DNA of 64,000 bases from Polytrichum commune (lineage: Eukaryota > Streptophyta > Polytrichopsida > Polytrichales > Polytrichaceae). The notes beneath the pieces were generated by a model. It was not told the origin of the DNA. It saw nothing but the letters and a program-made list of their open reading frames with translations, and ran no database searches. A program made the translations under genes and the position numbers. The stretch spans positions 27,643,554 to 27,707,553 of the forward strand of contig OX485803.1 in assembly GCA_950295325.1 (NCBI GenBank), given 5' to 3'. Of this stretch, positions 33,389 to 44,873 are shown piece by piece (position 1 is the stretch's first letter; each line of letters opens with the position of its first letter).

Positions 33389-34505
33389 GGGCCGTTTCAC
33401 ATATGGTCCCAAGTCCCACTCATATTAGCAAACCCCAACACGGAGGCAAACTCCCAACTTGTGAGCCTTAAGTGCTGTCTTAAATATGGTTGAATATCAT
33501 TGTAGTCAAATCTTGATTATTTCATGTAAATATATTCACGGGATTTGGATGGAGAGTTGGGTCTAGTTTTTGGCTTAACCCAACTCGCAACACAAGTCCC
33601 AAGCCCTATATTGGTGTGAAGCCCAACGTTTATGATCTCTTCCTCCAAGTGTAATTGAAGAGTGTTATGAGTCCTTACCTTTCGATTAACTTGTGTGAGG
33701 GCTGGAGTTCGGCTACTTCCCCCCGAATAATCCTTCTTCTGATTAATCAATCTCATGTTTTAGTGTATGAAAACTTATTTATGTGAAGAAGATTTCTTGG
33801 AGGAAGCCGACCCTCACGTTGTTGACAAGCGTGTAGCAATGACACCATGGTTGTTGGGCGAAGAGTTGTAGTCTGGGAAAATATGGAATGAACCTACCAG
33901 ATAGGAAGCATTAATGTGGATCGAATTGGATAATCTTACCATGAGAATCAGAGCAATTCTTGTTTGAGAGATTCTAATCGGGATTAATTCTCCCGTGAGT
34001 GAGTAGATATTCTAAAGATCATTCGCGGTGGCCATCGTCTCTCGAGAATGTGAAGAGGCAGAGGAGGTGGAGCGCCGAAGCGAGAAAGGTGAGTCATGGA
34101 GAGGTAGAGGCAAGTGCGGCTTATCCCATATTGTTTGGGGGAAGGCTCAAGGGCAAGCATATAAGGAGGAGTGGCTAGCACCATGTTCGAGAACTTGACA
34201 CTGACTTGGAATTGGTTACTGGTTACTTGTTACTAAGACTATGGCCCACTCTGGTGAGAGAGGTTACTTGGACCTGGTGATTGGATATTGGCTCTTGAGA
34301 CTAAGGTTGGACACTGAGACTATGGTCACGCCTGTCTAGTAGACTATGCTCCTAGGATTAGACTCTTCGCTTAGGCCGGTTCGCTTAGCTTGGTTCCCGT
34401 TACTTGTAACTAGACTTTTGCAAGTTGTAATAATTAATTTTAATACACTAAATTAATGTCATGTGACTTTGGGACTTAGGACTTGGAACCTGTCCGAACC
34501 GGCCC
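33389..34505 (+). mobile_element. PIF/Harbinger-type element inside MULE A (1.1 kb)
   Basis: The left end GGGCCGTTTCACATATGGTC and the right end AACCTGTCCGAACCGGCCC are imperfect inverted repeats, with CCAAGTCC mirrored by GGACTTGG. TTA precedes it (33386-33388); the other side has changed to ATA, but in the MULE B copy both sides are intact. There is no transposase frame, so it is non-autonomous. The same insertion at the same place in both MULEs shows it predates their separation. Confidence 0.75.
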
Positions 34506-35035
34506 ATAGATAGAAAATAGTTTTCCAAACAAGGAAAAAAAACAACAATTAAACTTTAAACAACTATATGATATTTAATTATATAAGATAAGAGTATATT
34601 CTAAAGTTATTTATTATGGATTCCCTATCTTATAACTCATTATGTATATCCGATCAAAACTTAGATAAATGATCTAGTAGAAGATGATATAACTTGGCAA
34701 GATAGTCTATCTTGTGATAGTTTATCTTTTGTTCATTATCATGTATATCTTATATCATATAGAATATATAGAATATTTTATATTGATATAATTTTATATT
34801 AATAATTAATTAATTAATTAACGATGATATTATATTATTTAAAGGTTTTATCATAGGTTTGTATAATGATAGACATGGTACGTTTAAGTCCATATAATTA
34901 ATATCATATGATGTCATCTCATAATATAATCTATATCCATGGTGTATAGATATAGGATTTAGGGTTCAAAGTAATGAAGATTATGTTTCTACATTTTATT
35001 TGCCAATCGTTTTCTCATTCATCCAATATGTCCAC
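34506..35035 (+). other. MULE A: AT-rich region upstream of the transposase
   Basis: No gene is present. It is rich in TATAT runs and matches 51857-52640 of element B in inverse orientation. Confidence 0.6.
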
Positions 35036-35043
35036 TATATAAA
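35036..35043 (+). promoter_or_regulatory. Probable TATA box of MULE A transposase
   Basis: TATATAAA lies about 350 bp before the first ATG. A probable leader follows, then a GTATGTTTTC splice donor at about 35092, suggesting an intron in the 5' untranslated region. The motif is conserved in element B. Confidence 0.6.
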
Positions 35044-35384
35044 CTTCATTTTAGGGTTTTCAAGGTCTTTTTCTCTTGTACCACTTCCAAGGTATGTTTT
35101 CTCTCTATATTTTGCTTTTGTATTGAGATATGATGTCATTGGATAAGGTATATTTATAATTTTCTTAGTTACATAGATATTGGATTTAAAGACTATTTAT
35201 CTAAAGATAAATTGTATATCAGTAAAATATTTAATAAATATTCAGTATATATATAAATATTTTATCTATTTGAAGTTATTTTTGTTAAGTTTGAATATAG
35301 ATAACTCATTAGATAAGGTATTGTACTTTATGTAATCTATGGATAGTGTGCGTGATTTGTCCAAGATAGATTATCGTCAAGATT

Positions 35385-38275
35385 ATGGCTAACTCTATGG
35401 TCATCCAATCGCCCTACACGGGAACCTTCAATCACCGCCACTTGCAATGGGCGAAATCTACTCGCGGAATGCGACCTTGTAGGGTAGCTCGCATTCCATT
35501 AGATCGTTTGGATGATTTTCAAAAATGAGAAAGAATTGGTGATGGAGGCATGAAAATTTTTTGGACTATTCACAAAATTCGGAACGTTCCTCCACCATGT
35601 GAAGATCCAACGGTCCAAAAGCATATTCGATCGACATCAAGTCTTGGACACATAACGTAAGATACCTAACTTGGATATGAATGTGGATAAGGTATAGTCA
35701 GGTTCTTTTTTTGTGATATTACTATATATTAATATTTTTTTGTATTATTTCAGATATCATTGTTCATATGGCCCTGAAGACAATAGAAACAAGAAAGAGA
35801 TGAGACAAAATCATAAACGAGGATGTCTTGCACGATATTCTATCAAGATTGTGGCTAAACCCGCGGATACGGTAGAGATAGCCTATTTCCATGAAGAACA
35901 TACTCGAATGGATGGAATACCGGCGCATGACGTGCAAGATCCGGATTCTTCGGCTCGATCTTCCGCACTCGCTACGCGATGGTCAGATTCCTTGAAAACC
36001 TATATTGACAATAGGTTGATGAGCAGCCTTAATGCACGTCAAATTTATGATGAATATCATCAAGTGTTTGCGGATCGATCACGGATGGGTTATCCCATGC
36101 GCAAAGATGATACTCTCCTTTTGAAAAACATTTGAAACATTGAGCGTACATTTTTACGAGGTAAGTGGAAGCGACACACTAACGAGGCGAAAAGTGTTGA
36201 TTCGTGGATTACGGAAAATCAAAATGATATTTTCATTTTACAAGAGTCTATGTGTGGATGGAAAAAATATGGCATTTGTGTTGGGTTTGCAATCACATGA
36301 ACAATTCAATGTCATGTTAAAGTATGGTGATAAGTCCGCTATATCTATGGATGCTACGTTTGGAACTAGTGCGTACAATTATTTTCTCTACACACTTATG
36401 ATATTTGATGTTTGGTGCAATGGGTTCCCAAGTGCATGGATTATAACAAACAAACAAGATTCCGAGAGTCTCATTGTTTTTTTGAAGCCTTTGGCGGAGA
36501 AGTTACGAGCGGCCCAACCGGCATGGCGCCCTAATGCTTTTATTGTTGACAATGACGAGGCCGAATACAATGCTTTGAGGTACGTATATTATATTTTTAA
36601 TGTTGTATGAATTTAGCCTATCTAATTTTTACTTTTTGTTTGGTCTGAATATATCCTATCTAGAATCCATATCATCTTCATTTTTCACTGAATATACACT
36701 ATCCAGATATAGTATCCTAGCATTTGTTTTTGTATACCCTATTCAAATGTTTTATCATTTTTGTTTTTATTTATCTTATATATTTTTAATATTTTTCATT
36801 GTAGCTACTTATTTTGTCTTATTTAGTATGTAGACGTATATTTGGGGAGGAGGTCCCTATATATTTATGTCAATGGCATGTTTTGAAGTGGTGGAAAATA
36901 AATGCTTTAGCAAAGATGAGATCGGATGAAGAATCTCGAGATTGGATTTACTATGGATTGCGGGAGGTGATGTATATGGACATAAGATGGAGAGAAACTG
37001 AAAATGAATTTATCGAACGAGCAAGAACGAATGCAAGATTTGTCTTTGATACGGCAAAAGACTACCGGAGAGCTCGGATTACATCATCGATGGATTCTCG
37101 GGGAGCACAACGAATAGCTTACGAATTAGAACGAGACCTACACAACATTGATGTATTTTAAAATTATTTTGAGGGATGGTATGGTGATTATGGTAAGTAT
37201 CAACATTTCATACTGAGAAAACCTAGAATGATAAGATATTGTAAATTTAAAATTTTATGGATAATAATATTGGATAAGGTATTGTTAAAATTGTGATTAC
37301 AATAATGTGATATGCAGGTATATGGACAAAAGAAGTAAGAAAAATTTCTTATGCAGGACAAGACACAAATTCATCAATAGAATCTTACCATGGCGCAATG
37401 AAGAGATGATTAGATTTCACCACCAAGGGATTGCGAGGTCGGCGGCTCGATTGGCTTATCACAATGCTGACAATTACAATTCATAATCATTATACACATC
37501 TTTTGGCAATGATGAAAGCGGGATTGATAAAGAATGACATCATGACGCTTAAAATTTGAGAAACCGTCAATTTGTCTTACTCCATCGACGAGGAGTGGAT
37601 TCTTGAACCGACAAATGAACGCAAATATTGGATGTGTCGAAGCACTACATATCCGGAGAATTGGTATTCTCTCGCTTATCCATATCGTGATTATGCGTGT
37701 TGTGATTGTGAGTACGCAATCCGAGGAAATTTTTTGAAAACATCAAGCCGCAATAATATTGAAAACAACGGATGTGGACCAAGATTGTATAGTTGAATAT
37801 TGTGGCACGTACTACGGAATGGCTTGTGGAGGATTGGTGGAGATGTTCAAGTCGGAGAGAGGATTTCGTGACGAAGATGGATTAGATGACGATGTCATTA
37901 TTGATTTGAATGATACATGTTCCGATGTGGCATCTAATCTAGATGATTTGGGGATTGGGGTAGAGCTCTCACAAAAAGATGACACAATTGAAGTGAATGA
38001 AGATATTCTTCATGCAAAAGTGATCAAAGAGCACGCAAAAGATTACAAAAAATTCGAGAGATTGATTGAAGGAAACGGATTACGGAGCACGCTACTTCCG
38101 AATTTCGTGCGTTATTGAATCGGATGTCGGAATTATGTCTCGCGGATTATCAAGGAACATTCATCCGGAAACCCAATTTGCGAAATTGAATAGGGGTATG
38201 GGTAATTCAATCCGTAGAAAGCAAGGATGGTGTGAAATGATGCTCTCAAAAAAATCTCGCCAATTGAATACTTAG
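35385..38275 (+). pseudogene. MULE transposase, element A (four coding exons, broken)
   Basis: Exons inferred from GT-AG borders shared with element B: 35385-35656, 35754-36579, 36834-37192 and 37318-38275, about 800 residues in total. Exon 2 has the MULE core: SMDATFGTSAYNYFLYTLMI (first catalytic Asp), AWIITNKQDSESLIVFL and FIVDNDEAEYNALR. Exon 3 gives IYLCQWHVLKWW (the C-x2-H block). Exon 4 gives SSIESYHGAMKR and a SWIM-type region (CCDCEYAIRGN). The protein would cut and insert the element and bind its ends. It is broken: TGA at 35526, TGA after LLLKNI (36133), a frameshift near 36250, TAA after HNIDVF (37159), TGA after AMKR, and a one-base insertion in the SWIM region. Confidence 0.88.
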
Positions 38276-38419
38276 TTAGATTGATTGTCAATATCTCGGT
38301 TCTTTTAGGATGTTTTATCGCCTTACATATTATTGTAGGTGAATATTTTCAACATCGTATATAATAAATAATTATATTTATTCATATATCTTATTCAATT
38401 ATAATATCTCTTATCTATA

Positions 38420-38960
38420 TATTTATCTTTGTAAATGCAAAGTGATAACAATTATAGATAGAATATAAGATATAGGATATATGATAGGATATAGACTTTA
38501 AGGATAATATAAAAAACAACAAAGATAAGGTATATTCAGAAAATGACTACTTCCTGACTATACCCTATCCATATGTACATCGTTGAAAATGCAAATGATA
38601 ACCATTATGAATAAGGTATCGTTGTTTTACACTTTAAAGATAATATGAAAGCAATAATGATAGGGTATACTCAGAATATGATTACCCTCTGACTATAGTC
38701 TATCTTACAACCTAAACCATAAGACTATTGTATACTATACCGTATTCATATGTACATCGTTAAAAGTGTAAATGATAACCATTATGGATAAGGTATCGTT
38801 GTTTTAAACTTCAAAGATGATATGAAAGCAATAATAATAGGATATACTCAGAATATGATTACACTCTGACTATAATCTATTTTATAATCTAAACCACAAG
38901 ATTATTCAATACGATACCCTATCCATATATTCAGCAAATACATGTTACATTATTATAGCC
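38420..38960 (+). repeat. ~180-bp tandem array between the convergent genes, MULE A (about 3 units)
   Basis: Repeated blocks CTATACCCTATCCATATGTA, AATGATAACCATTATGGATA and AAGGTATCGTTGTTTTA recur at about 178-180-bp spacing (near 38560, 38737 and 38918). The array lies between the 3' ends of the transposase and zinc-finger genes. Element B carries the same family with six or more units. Confidence 0.75.
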
Positions 38961-39122
38961 TACATCACATTCGAATGCATAAGATTATTTTGTATGATAT
39001 TTTACCCATACACTTATCAAATATTTAAACATATAAATATTTTCATATTTTTATATATATTGGAAAAATATAGAACAAAAATACTGCCATCACTAAATTC
39101 GAATAGCTACATCTTCTTATTT

Positions 39123-40473
39123 TTATTCATCTTCTTCATCTTTTTCATCATCTTCGTCTACCGAGTCTGCTTCGTCACTATTATCGGGATTTGGCGCCCT
39201 CCAATCCATCTCATCATCGCTTGCTCGGGATTGTGAATCCTGAGCCAATGTCGCTCCTCGCTCAGCTTTAAGTGCACAAATGCTCGAAGAAGATGCGCGA
39301 AGACGGGCTCTCAACTTGACATAATGGTCAAGGAAAGTCTCAAAGTTTTGAAAAAATTCCATCTTTTTGTGAACATGCGCTATGGTATTATACTCCGCGA
39401 GTTTACGAAAAGTAAGATCGCGAATATTCGCGGATTCTTTCATTTCGTACCGTTCGCGAATAAATGCAGGTGCAAGAATAAACATATATGGCAACCTCGA
39501 CTTGGCTATCCGGTTACGAATTGGTTTGCTTCGCTTGAACACCGTCCACGTGGCTGGATAAAAAAGAGCATCATCCCACGCCGCAAAGCCGAAATTACCT
39601 TTGACCGAACGGATAAAAAATAATGCAAGAGGGGGTAATTACTCTGGCAAAGGATTTTCAGCCACATCGCGAAGCATATTGTCCCATTGTCGCTCGGCGG
39701 CGATAGCCCACCTCGACTTTGCTTTTGCGTCTTGCCGTTTCAGCCTCGCAACTGGATTGGAGAAAGCTCGAAGATTGTTCCTTCGATTCTCCTCTACCGC
39801 GGTTGTACGCGTTCTCGTGGGGCCCATCATTTGCGGTCTACCTCCTTTGCCACCGCCCTCAACATCAATAAGACAATGATCATTTAGTAAATGTTTTTTT
39901 AATTTTTGTTTACTTACGTAATTTTTTTTACACTCCACCCAAAGACAATAGAATTTCTTGCGGGCGGCTTCTCCTCGGATAGCCCAATGCACATCCATTT
40001 GAGCAACCCCGTCGGCAGGGAGCTCACTTTTCTGTAAATGCGGCAAACCTTTGGAGGCTTCATCTTCATCCATTCGGTTGTAATTTGTTTCCTCCTCTTC
40101 ATTCATTGCATTATTCTCCCTTGTTGCCTCAATAAGAGTTGATGATGAAGTCAAACTCAACTGAATAGGTGGAACATCTACAAAAAAGATAAAATATAAG
40201 ATAAGATATCGCAATTTTTCACTTTTATGGATTACAACAATCAATACACCGGATATGGTATTACAAAAAAAAATTACAAAAAAAAACCATCTTTGTCATT
40301 CAAAGAGTAGCAAAGATGGTTAAATCATTACCTTGCGAATGACCTTGCACCGTTGTTGCAATGGTACAGTCCGAAAGTGCAATGTTCACTATTGTTGGGA
40401 GAATTGGGTCAGTGTTGAGAGCCATTCGAATTTCTGTGGTTACCGGAGATAGAATAATTGGAATAAATGCCAT
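39123..40473 (-). pseudogene. MULE-carried C2H2 zinc-finger accessory gene, element A (frameshifted)
   Basis: Two exons on the minus strand: 40332-40473 (MAFIPIILSP start) and 40177 down to 39123, joined by a GT-AG intron (CGCAAG|GTAATG ... TTTGTAG|ATG). The protein would be about 390 residues. An acidic N-terminal stretch (NEEEETNYNRMDEDE) leads to a single C2H2 finger CLWVECKKNYVSKQKLKKHL with LNDH completing it. A conserved basic block follows (LKRQDAKAKSRWAIAAERQW), then a long helical middle and an acidic tail. A stop and frame change at about 39540-39640 breaks it. It is convergent with the transposase, the position mudrB holds in MuDR, but it shares no similarity I can recognise with that protein. 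A DNA-binding or regulatory role is inference. Confidence 0.75.
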
Positions 40474-41639
40474 AGTTCTGCACAAAAATTCAAAAAAAAT
40501 AACACATAGTCAATGATGGATGAATTTACTTAGACGCCAAGAACCCCAAGCTATTCTAAGTTACCCTCTACATATAACCCCATGTCCATGAATGATATCA
40601 AGCATACATTTCATAAGGTGGAAACCTCAACGAACTATTCTATTGCCGAGCAGTGTATCTTGTTTTTCAAAGAAATGAAAGTGGAAAATGGCATTTGAAA
40701 GATCAATTTACTTTGCAGGGGTTCAAGTGAGGATGAATCAGATCTTTAGACAGAAAGAGAGGGAAAGACGATGTTGAGCGAGGGCAGACATGAATAATAT
40801 AGGAAACTTGTTTGAAACAGAGACCTTCATTGCACTAGAAACCATAGTCAGTCCAGATTCTAGTGTTTACAAGTCCAACTGGTTATATGTTGCACCAGGA
40901 CCTCATATTCTAACATGTTTCAGAAGTTTCTGAATCTCAACTTAATGCACGTGGTATCTTGACACATGTGTTATGAGCATGCCATGTCCAAGTGCATCAA
41001 ACAACAACAACATGAGCTTACATCACCAAAACAACAGCTTCCGAACACACATCTACTTCTTCCCTCACTCCTACACCGCAACGTGAGAGCCTTATTCCTG
41101 GTGTTGATTTCATGATGATTCAAGAAAGAGAAGATAATATCTGTACCAAACATACATTTTCAATAATCCTCATCCCTGAGTAGTACTGCAACGATAACCA
41201 CTGGGATTTTGAGCATGTTAATTAATACTGCCAATCCAGGTGCATCAAACAGAAGCTAAGCTAGCTGTAAGCTTGACAGAAGCTAAGCTTCATATTTTTG
41301 TTTCATGACTACTAAATACATGAAGCTAAGTGACATCCTGAGTACTTTAGTTTCAAACAAAAGCTAAGCTAAGTGACTAAAACATGACCAACACTCAACG
41401 ATCCTCCTTCCCTCACTCCTACTCCTCAAAAGTGGGAGTTTGCACATGAAACCAATGCAACTTGACCTTCATCAATCCTGCGAAAACCATTGAGACATCT
41501 GAACAAATCCAAGTTGTGACTTGACGTCTAGTAGCAACTGCAACTCAAGTAGGGTAGCAATTCATATGGCATGTATTATGTAGAGAGGATCTTCCAGACA
41601 TAAGGAGATGGGTGAGTGATTTGATAGGGCAGAGCAAAT
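40474..41639. other. MULE A right-end region, no supported gene (upstream of accessory gene)
   Basis: This is probably the promoter side of the zinc-finger gene. Loose internal repeats share TTCCCTCACTCCTAC (near 41056 and 41406) and GAAGCTAAGCT. No TATA-plus-ORF arrangement beyond the accessory gene is evident. The corresponding part is missing from element B. Confidence 0.45.
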
Positions 41640-42165
41640 AAGTGCTAACATTTGCTACAAGACACAAAACAATATATTGGAGAGAAAAAATGTGAGGTGA
41701 AAGTGTAAGAGGAATACTCAAGAGGGGAGAGAAGAACCCGGAGAGTTGGGAAAGAGCCGCTCACAAAAAGATGTTTGGGTGAGAGGACAAGGAGCCTTAA
41801 ATGGCTTAAGAAAATGACTTGCTAATGTATTAAAAAAAAAGCGGATGAGTAGTCATGGGTTGGCAACCCATAATGCACCCACTTACTCATAAAAATATTC
41901 GGACTAATAGTGATGGGTTGCCAACCCATGATGCACCCTCTTGCTTCCATATGAGGCATTGCTTTTTATGTCTAACTCCTTTGTATTATCGCCTTAAGTA
42001 TTAAATTAGTCTTGGATTATTTTGGAACTACTAAAGGTTGGTATTAGCGGAACCCTTGAGACAAGGAGCCGGCGACGTAAGGAAATGTCTAAAATGTTTA
42101 GCTCATCCGCAAAGATGGATGAGCTCTCACTAATGATTTTACTTGAGTGCCACGAATCCCCGGCC
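41640..42165 (-). repeat. Right subterminal region of MULE A with ATGGGTTG palindromes
   Basis: This runs inward from the terminus at 42165 and is matched in inverse orientation by 42258-42850 of element B. It contains two near-palindromes ATGGGTTGGCAACCCAT and ATGGGTTGCCAACCCAT (about 41857 and 41903), a CCTTGAGACAAGGAGCC block, and a TTAAATGGCTTAAGAAAATG block. The last 33 bases are the terminal inverted repeat. Confidence 0.85.
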
Positions 42166-42174
42166 CTTAAACGC
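42166..42174. other. 9-bp target site duplication of MULE A (right)
   Basis: CTTAAACGC, an exact match to 16679-16687. Confidence 0.95.
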
Positions 42175-42248
42175 GTGTTTATATCCAAGAAGAAGTGGGC
42201 TCGTTGTCAAAGTAACCATTTAAGAGCCATCTACCTTACTAGCACTCA
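42175..42248. other. Host spacer between MULE A and MULE B
   Basis: 74 bp lie between the two elements' target duplications (83 bp of host sequence if one copy of the second duplication is counted). Removing both elements would join this to 16687 on the left and 56866 on the right. No feature is seen inside. Confidence 0.85.
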
Positions 42249-42257
42249 ACTTACCGG
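42249..42257. other. 9-bp target site duplication of MULE B (left)
   Basis: ACTTACCGG, repeated exactly at 56857-56865. Confidence 0.95.
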
Positions 42258-42850
42258 GGCCGGGGATTCGTGGCACTCAAGTAAAATCATCCGTAGAAGC
42301 TCATTCATCTTATTGAATGAGATCAACCACTTTAGAATGACCCTTATGGTGTCGGCTCCTTGTCTCAAGGTGACTAAACTTTTGTGTCTAAAACCATCTC
42401 AACCTAATTAAAAGGGTGTTGATAAATACAAAGTTTTGTGCACCTAAAATTGAGTGCCTAGTGTAGAGCAAGTGGATGAATCATGGGTTGGCAACCCATC
42501 ACTATTAGTTGGGATATTTTTAAGAGCAAATGGGTGCATCATGGGTTGCCAACCCATCACTACTCATGCGGTTATTTTTAAGAGATTAGCATGCCATTTT
42601 ATTAAGCCATTTAAGGCTCCTTGCCCCCTCATCCTCTCATCTTTGTGTGAGCGGCTCTTCCCCCAACCTCCCGGGTTCTTCTCCCCCCTCTTCATTATTT
42701 CTCTTACACTCACTTTTGTCATACTCTCACATTCTCTCTCACATCACTCACCTTGCATTCATTTTGACAATGTATTGTTTAGTGTATCATAGCTTAGCAA
42801 TTGCAAAGTTGAAATGTAGGGAGAAAATGTTAGCACTCAACTTTTTTGAA
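42258..42850 (+). repeat. Subterminal region of MULE B with ATGGGTTG palindromes
   Basis: The terminal repeat (42258-42293) is followed by GGCTCCTTGTCTCAAGG, two ATGGGTTG(G/C)CAACCCAT near-palindromes (about 42483 and 42543), and a CTCTTCCCCCAACCTCCCGG tract, all mirrored in A at 41640-42165. Similarity to A fades after about 42850. Confidence 0.85.
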
Positions 42851-43219
42851 ATCTTGCAACTTGTATTTTGATCTATGAAATCATTTTTCTTCTTGTATAT
42901 ATAATGTTGTGCATTTGCTTAGACTAGGTGCTCAATGTATTAGAAGTTGGCCTTGGAATTGTTGTAGTGCTAAATGGATGTAGTAATTTCTCATGCTATC
43001 TATCTTCTTCTGCTTCTGTGAATTCAAACTGCTATGTGTTATACGTGCAGAAAGGTCACTCATACTTTGGACATATTTGATTTTTAAATTCAACCTGCTC
43101 ATCTGTAACTAATCTCTGGTTCATTAGAAATCTAGTGATTAGATTTAGATTACTAGATTACAGATTACTAGATTACTGATTACAGATTTACAGATTTAGA
43201 TAACTTATCTGTTACTGTA
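42851..43219. other. Start of foreign segment in MULE B, with simple repeats
   Basis: No gene is present. A low-complexity tract of GATTACTAGATTACAGATTA type lies at about 43137-43205, just before the truncated pol, and may mark the junction of the inserted or captured fragment. Confidence 0.5.
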
Positions 43220-44873
43220 ACTTATCGGTAGTGCCTTGTGTCAATTTACGGGAGAGAAGGGGAAGGATCTACCCGTAGCTTACGCTAGTAAGCAATTGAC
43301 TTCCGCGGAGAGGAATTACTCCACTACGGAGAGAGAGTGTCTAGCCATGGTATTTTCGGTCAAGAAGTTTAGGCACTATCTTATTTGTAATCCGGTAGTA
43401 TTTTTTGTGGACCACATGGCCATTAAGTATTTGGTCAACAAGCCGGAGTTGAGTGGAAGGTTGGCTAGGTGGGTTTTGTTACTTGAAGAGTTTGATTACA
43501 CGGTGGAATATAAACCGGGTCGCATGCATTTACAAGCCGACCACTTGTCTAGATTGTCGGAGGAGATGGACACTACGCCAATAGACGATAGCCTCATGGA
43601 TGATAGATTGTTTGTAGTCACGTCCACACCGAATTGGTATGCCGGAATTGTAGAATTCTTGACCACTCAACAATTACCATCCGAATGGACCAAGGAGGAG
43701 AAAAGAAAGGTTAGAGTCAATAGTAGGCACTTTGCCGTGATAGGCAATAGATTATTCAGGAGAGGAGCGGATACCATCTTGAGAAGATATGTATCGCACG
43801 TAGAGGTTCCGGATATTCTAGAGGCATGTCATGATAGTGCTTGTGGAGGACATTTTTCTGGCCAACTTGCCGGCCAGAAAATCCTTAGAGCGGGTTACTT
43901 TTGGCCTACATTATTCCAGGATTTACACGACTATGTTAAAAGGTGTGATGTTTGCCAAAGGTACGCTAGAAATGACCTTAGGATGGAGATGCCATTACAC
44001 ATTTCATTACCACTAGTTCCCTTTGAGAAATGGGGAATAGATTATGTAGGGGAGGTCCATCCCCACTCTTCAAGGGGGATGGCCTACATTGTTGTAGCTA
44101 CCGAGTATTTGACTAAATGGGCGGAGGCTAAGGCGGTCAAAACCGACACGGCCGTACATGCCGCTACATTCATGTACGAAAATATCATTACTAGGTTTGG
44201 GGTCCCAAAGATTCTAGTTAGTGATAGAGGAACTCATTTTCTTAATGACCTCATTTCCGAGATGACTCAAAGGTTTAAAATCGACCATAGGAAGATAACT
44301 CCCTATCACCCTCAAACTAATGGCCAAACCGAGCGAGTGAACGGAATTCTAGTCGGCATTTTACGCAAGACGGTCATCGACTCAAAGAGAGATTGGGACG
44401 TAAAGCTAAACGCGGCTTTGTGGGCTTATCGGACAACTTACAAGGTGACAACACAAGCAACTCCGTTTTCTTTGGTGTATGGTATTGAGGCTACACTTCC
44501 TATTGAATTTGAGGTAGAGTCATTAAGGGTTGCAATAGGGACACGCCTCAACGACAATGAGTCTTTGAGAAATAGGCTAGAGAATCTAGAGGAGAAGAGG
44601 CGGAGGGCCGCTCAACACATGGAGGCAATCCAAAGACGAAGGAAGGTTATTTTTGACAAGCGTCACAAGAAGAGAGCATTAGAGAGAGGAATGTTGGTTA
44701 TGCTCCAAGACGGGAAAAAAAAGGATTTTCCGGGGAAGTTTGATGCGGTTTGGTTAGGTCCTTACATTGTGGCGAATACATGGTCTAATAACTCGGTGCA
44801 ATTGGAGACACTCAACGGACAAAGCTTTCCGACGCGAACGGCCGGAAGTAGGTGCAAGCAATTCCACACATGA
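43220..44873 (+). pseudogene. pol: Truncated Ty3/gypsy pol (RNase H and integrase) inside MULE B
   Basis: The frame is open throughout but lacks its beginning: similarity starts at the RNase H strand GSALCQF (about 43220), so the ATG at 43236 is not a true start. RNase H motifs: AYASKQLTSAERNYSTTERE and FFVDHMAIKYLVNKP. The integrase zinc region reads ACHDSACGGHFSGQ then KRCDVCQRYA. The core has GIDYVGEVHP (Asp), ILVSDRGTHF (Asp) and TPYHPQTNGQTERVNGIL (Glu). A basic C-terminal domain follows. There is no chromodomain and the sequence is clearly unlike the chromovirus in element A. RT, protease and gag are absent. The intact frame suggests a fairly recent arrival. It is either a truncated insertion or a fragment captured by the MULE. 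Confidence 0.9.

Larger units (their letters stand above)
16688..42165 (+). mobile_element. Giant Mutator-like element A (25.5 kb; ~11.9 kb without the inserted retrotransposon)
   Basis: Both ends carry GGCCGGGGATTCGTGGCACT termini in inverted orientation, and an exact 9-bp duplication CTTAAACGC flanks it. Reading left to right it holds: a ~570-bp left end; ~400-bp tandem repeats; the nested gypsy retrotransposon (18058-31651); a region shared with element B; a PIF-like insertion; the transposase gene (+); a ~180-bp tandem array; the convergent zinc-finger gene (-); and a right end with ATGGGTTG palindromes. The terminal inverted repeats are short (~33-36 bp), not the ~200 bp of classical Mu. 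The transposase is broken, so the copy is non-autonomous unless helped in trans. Confidence 0.93.
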
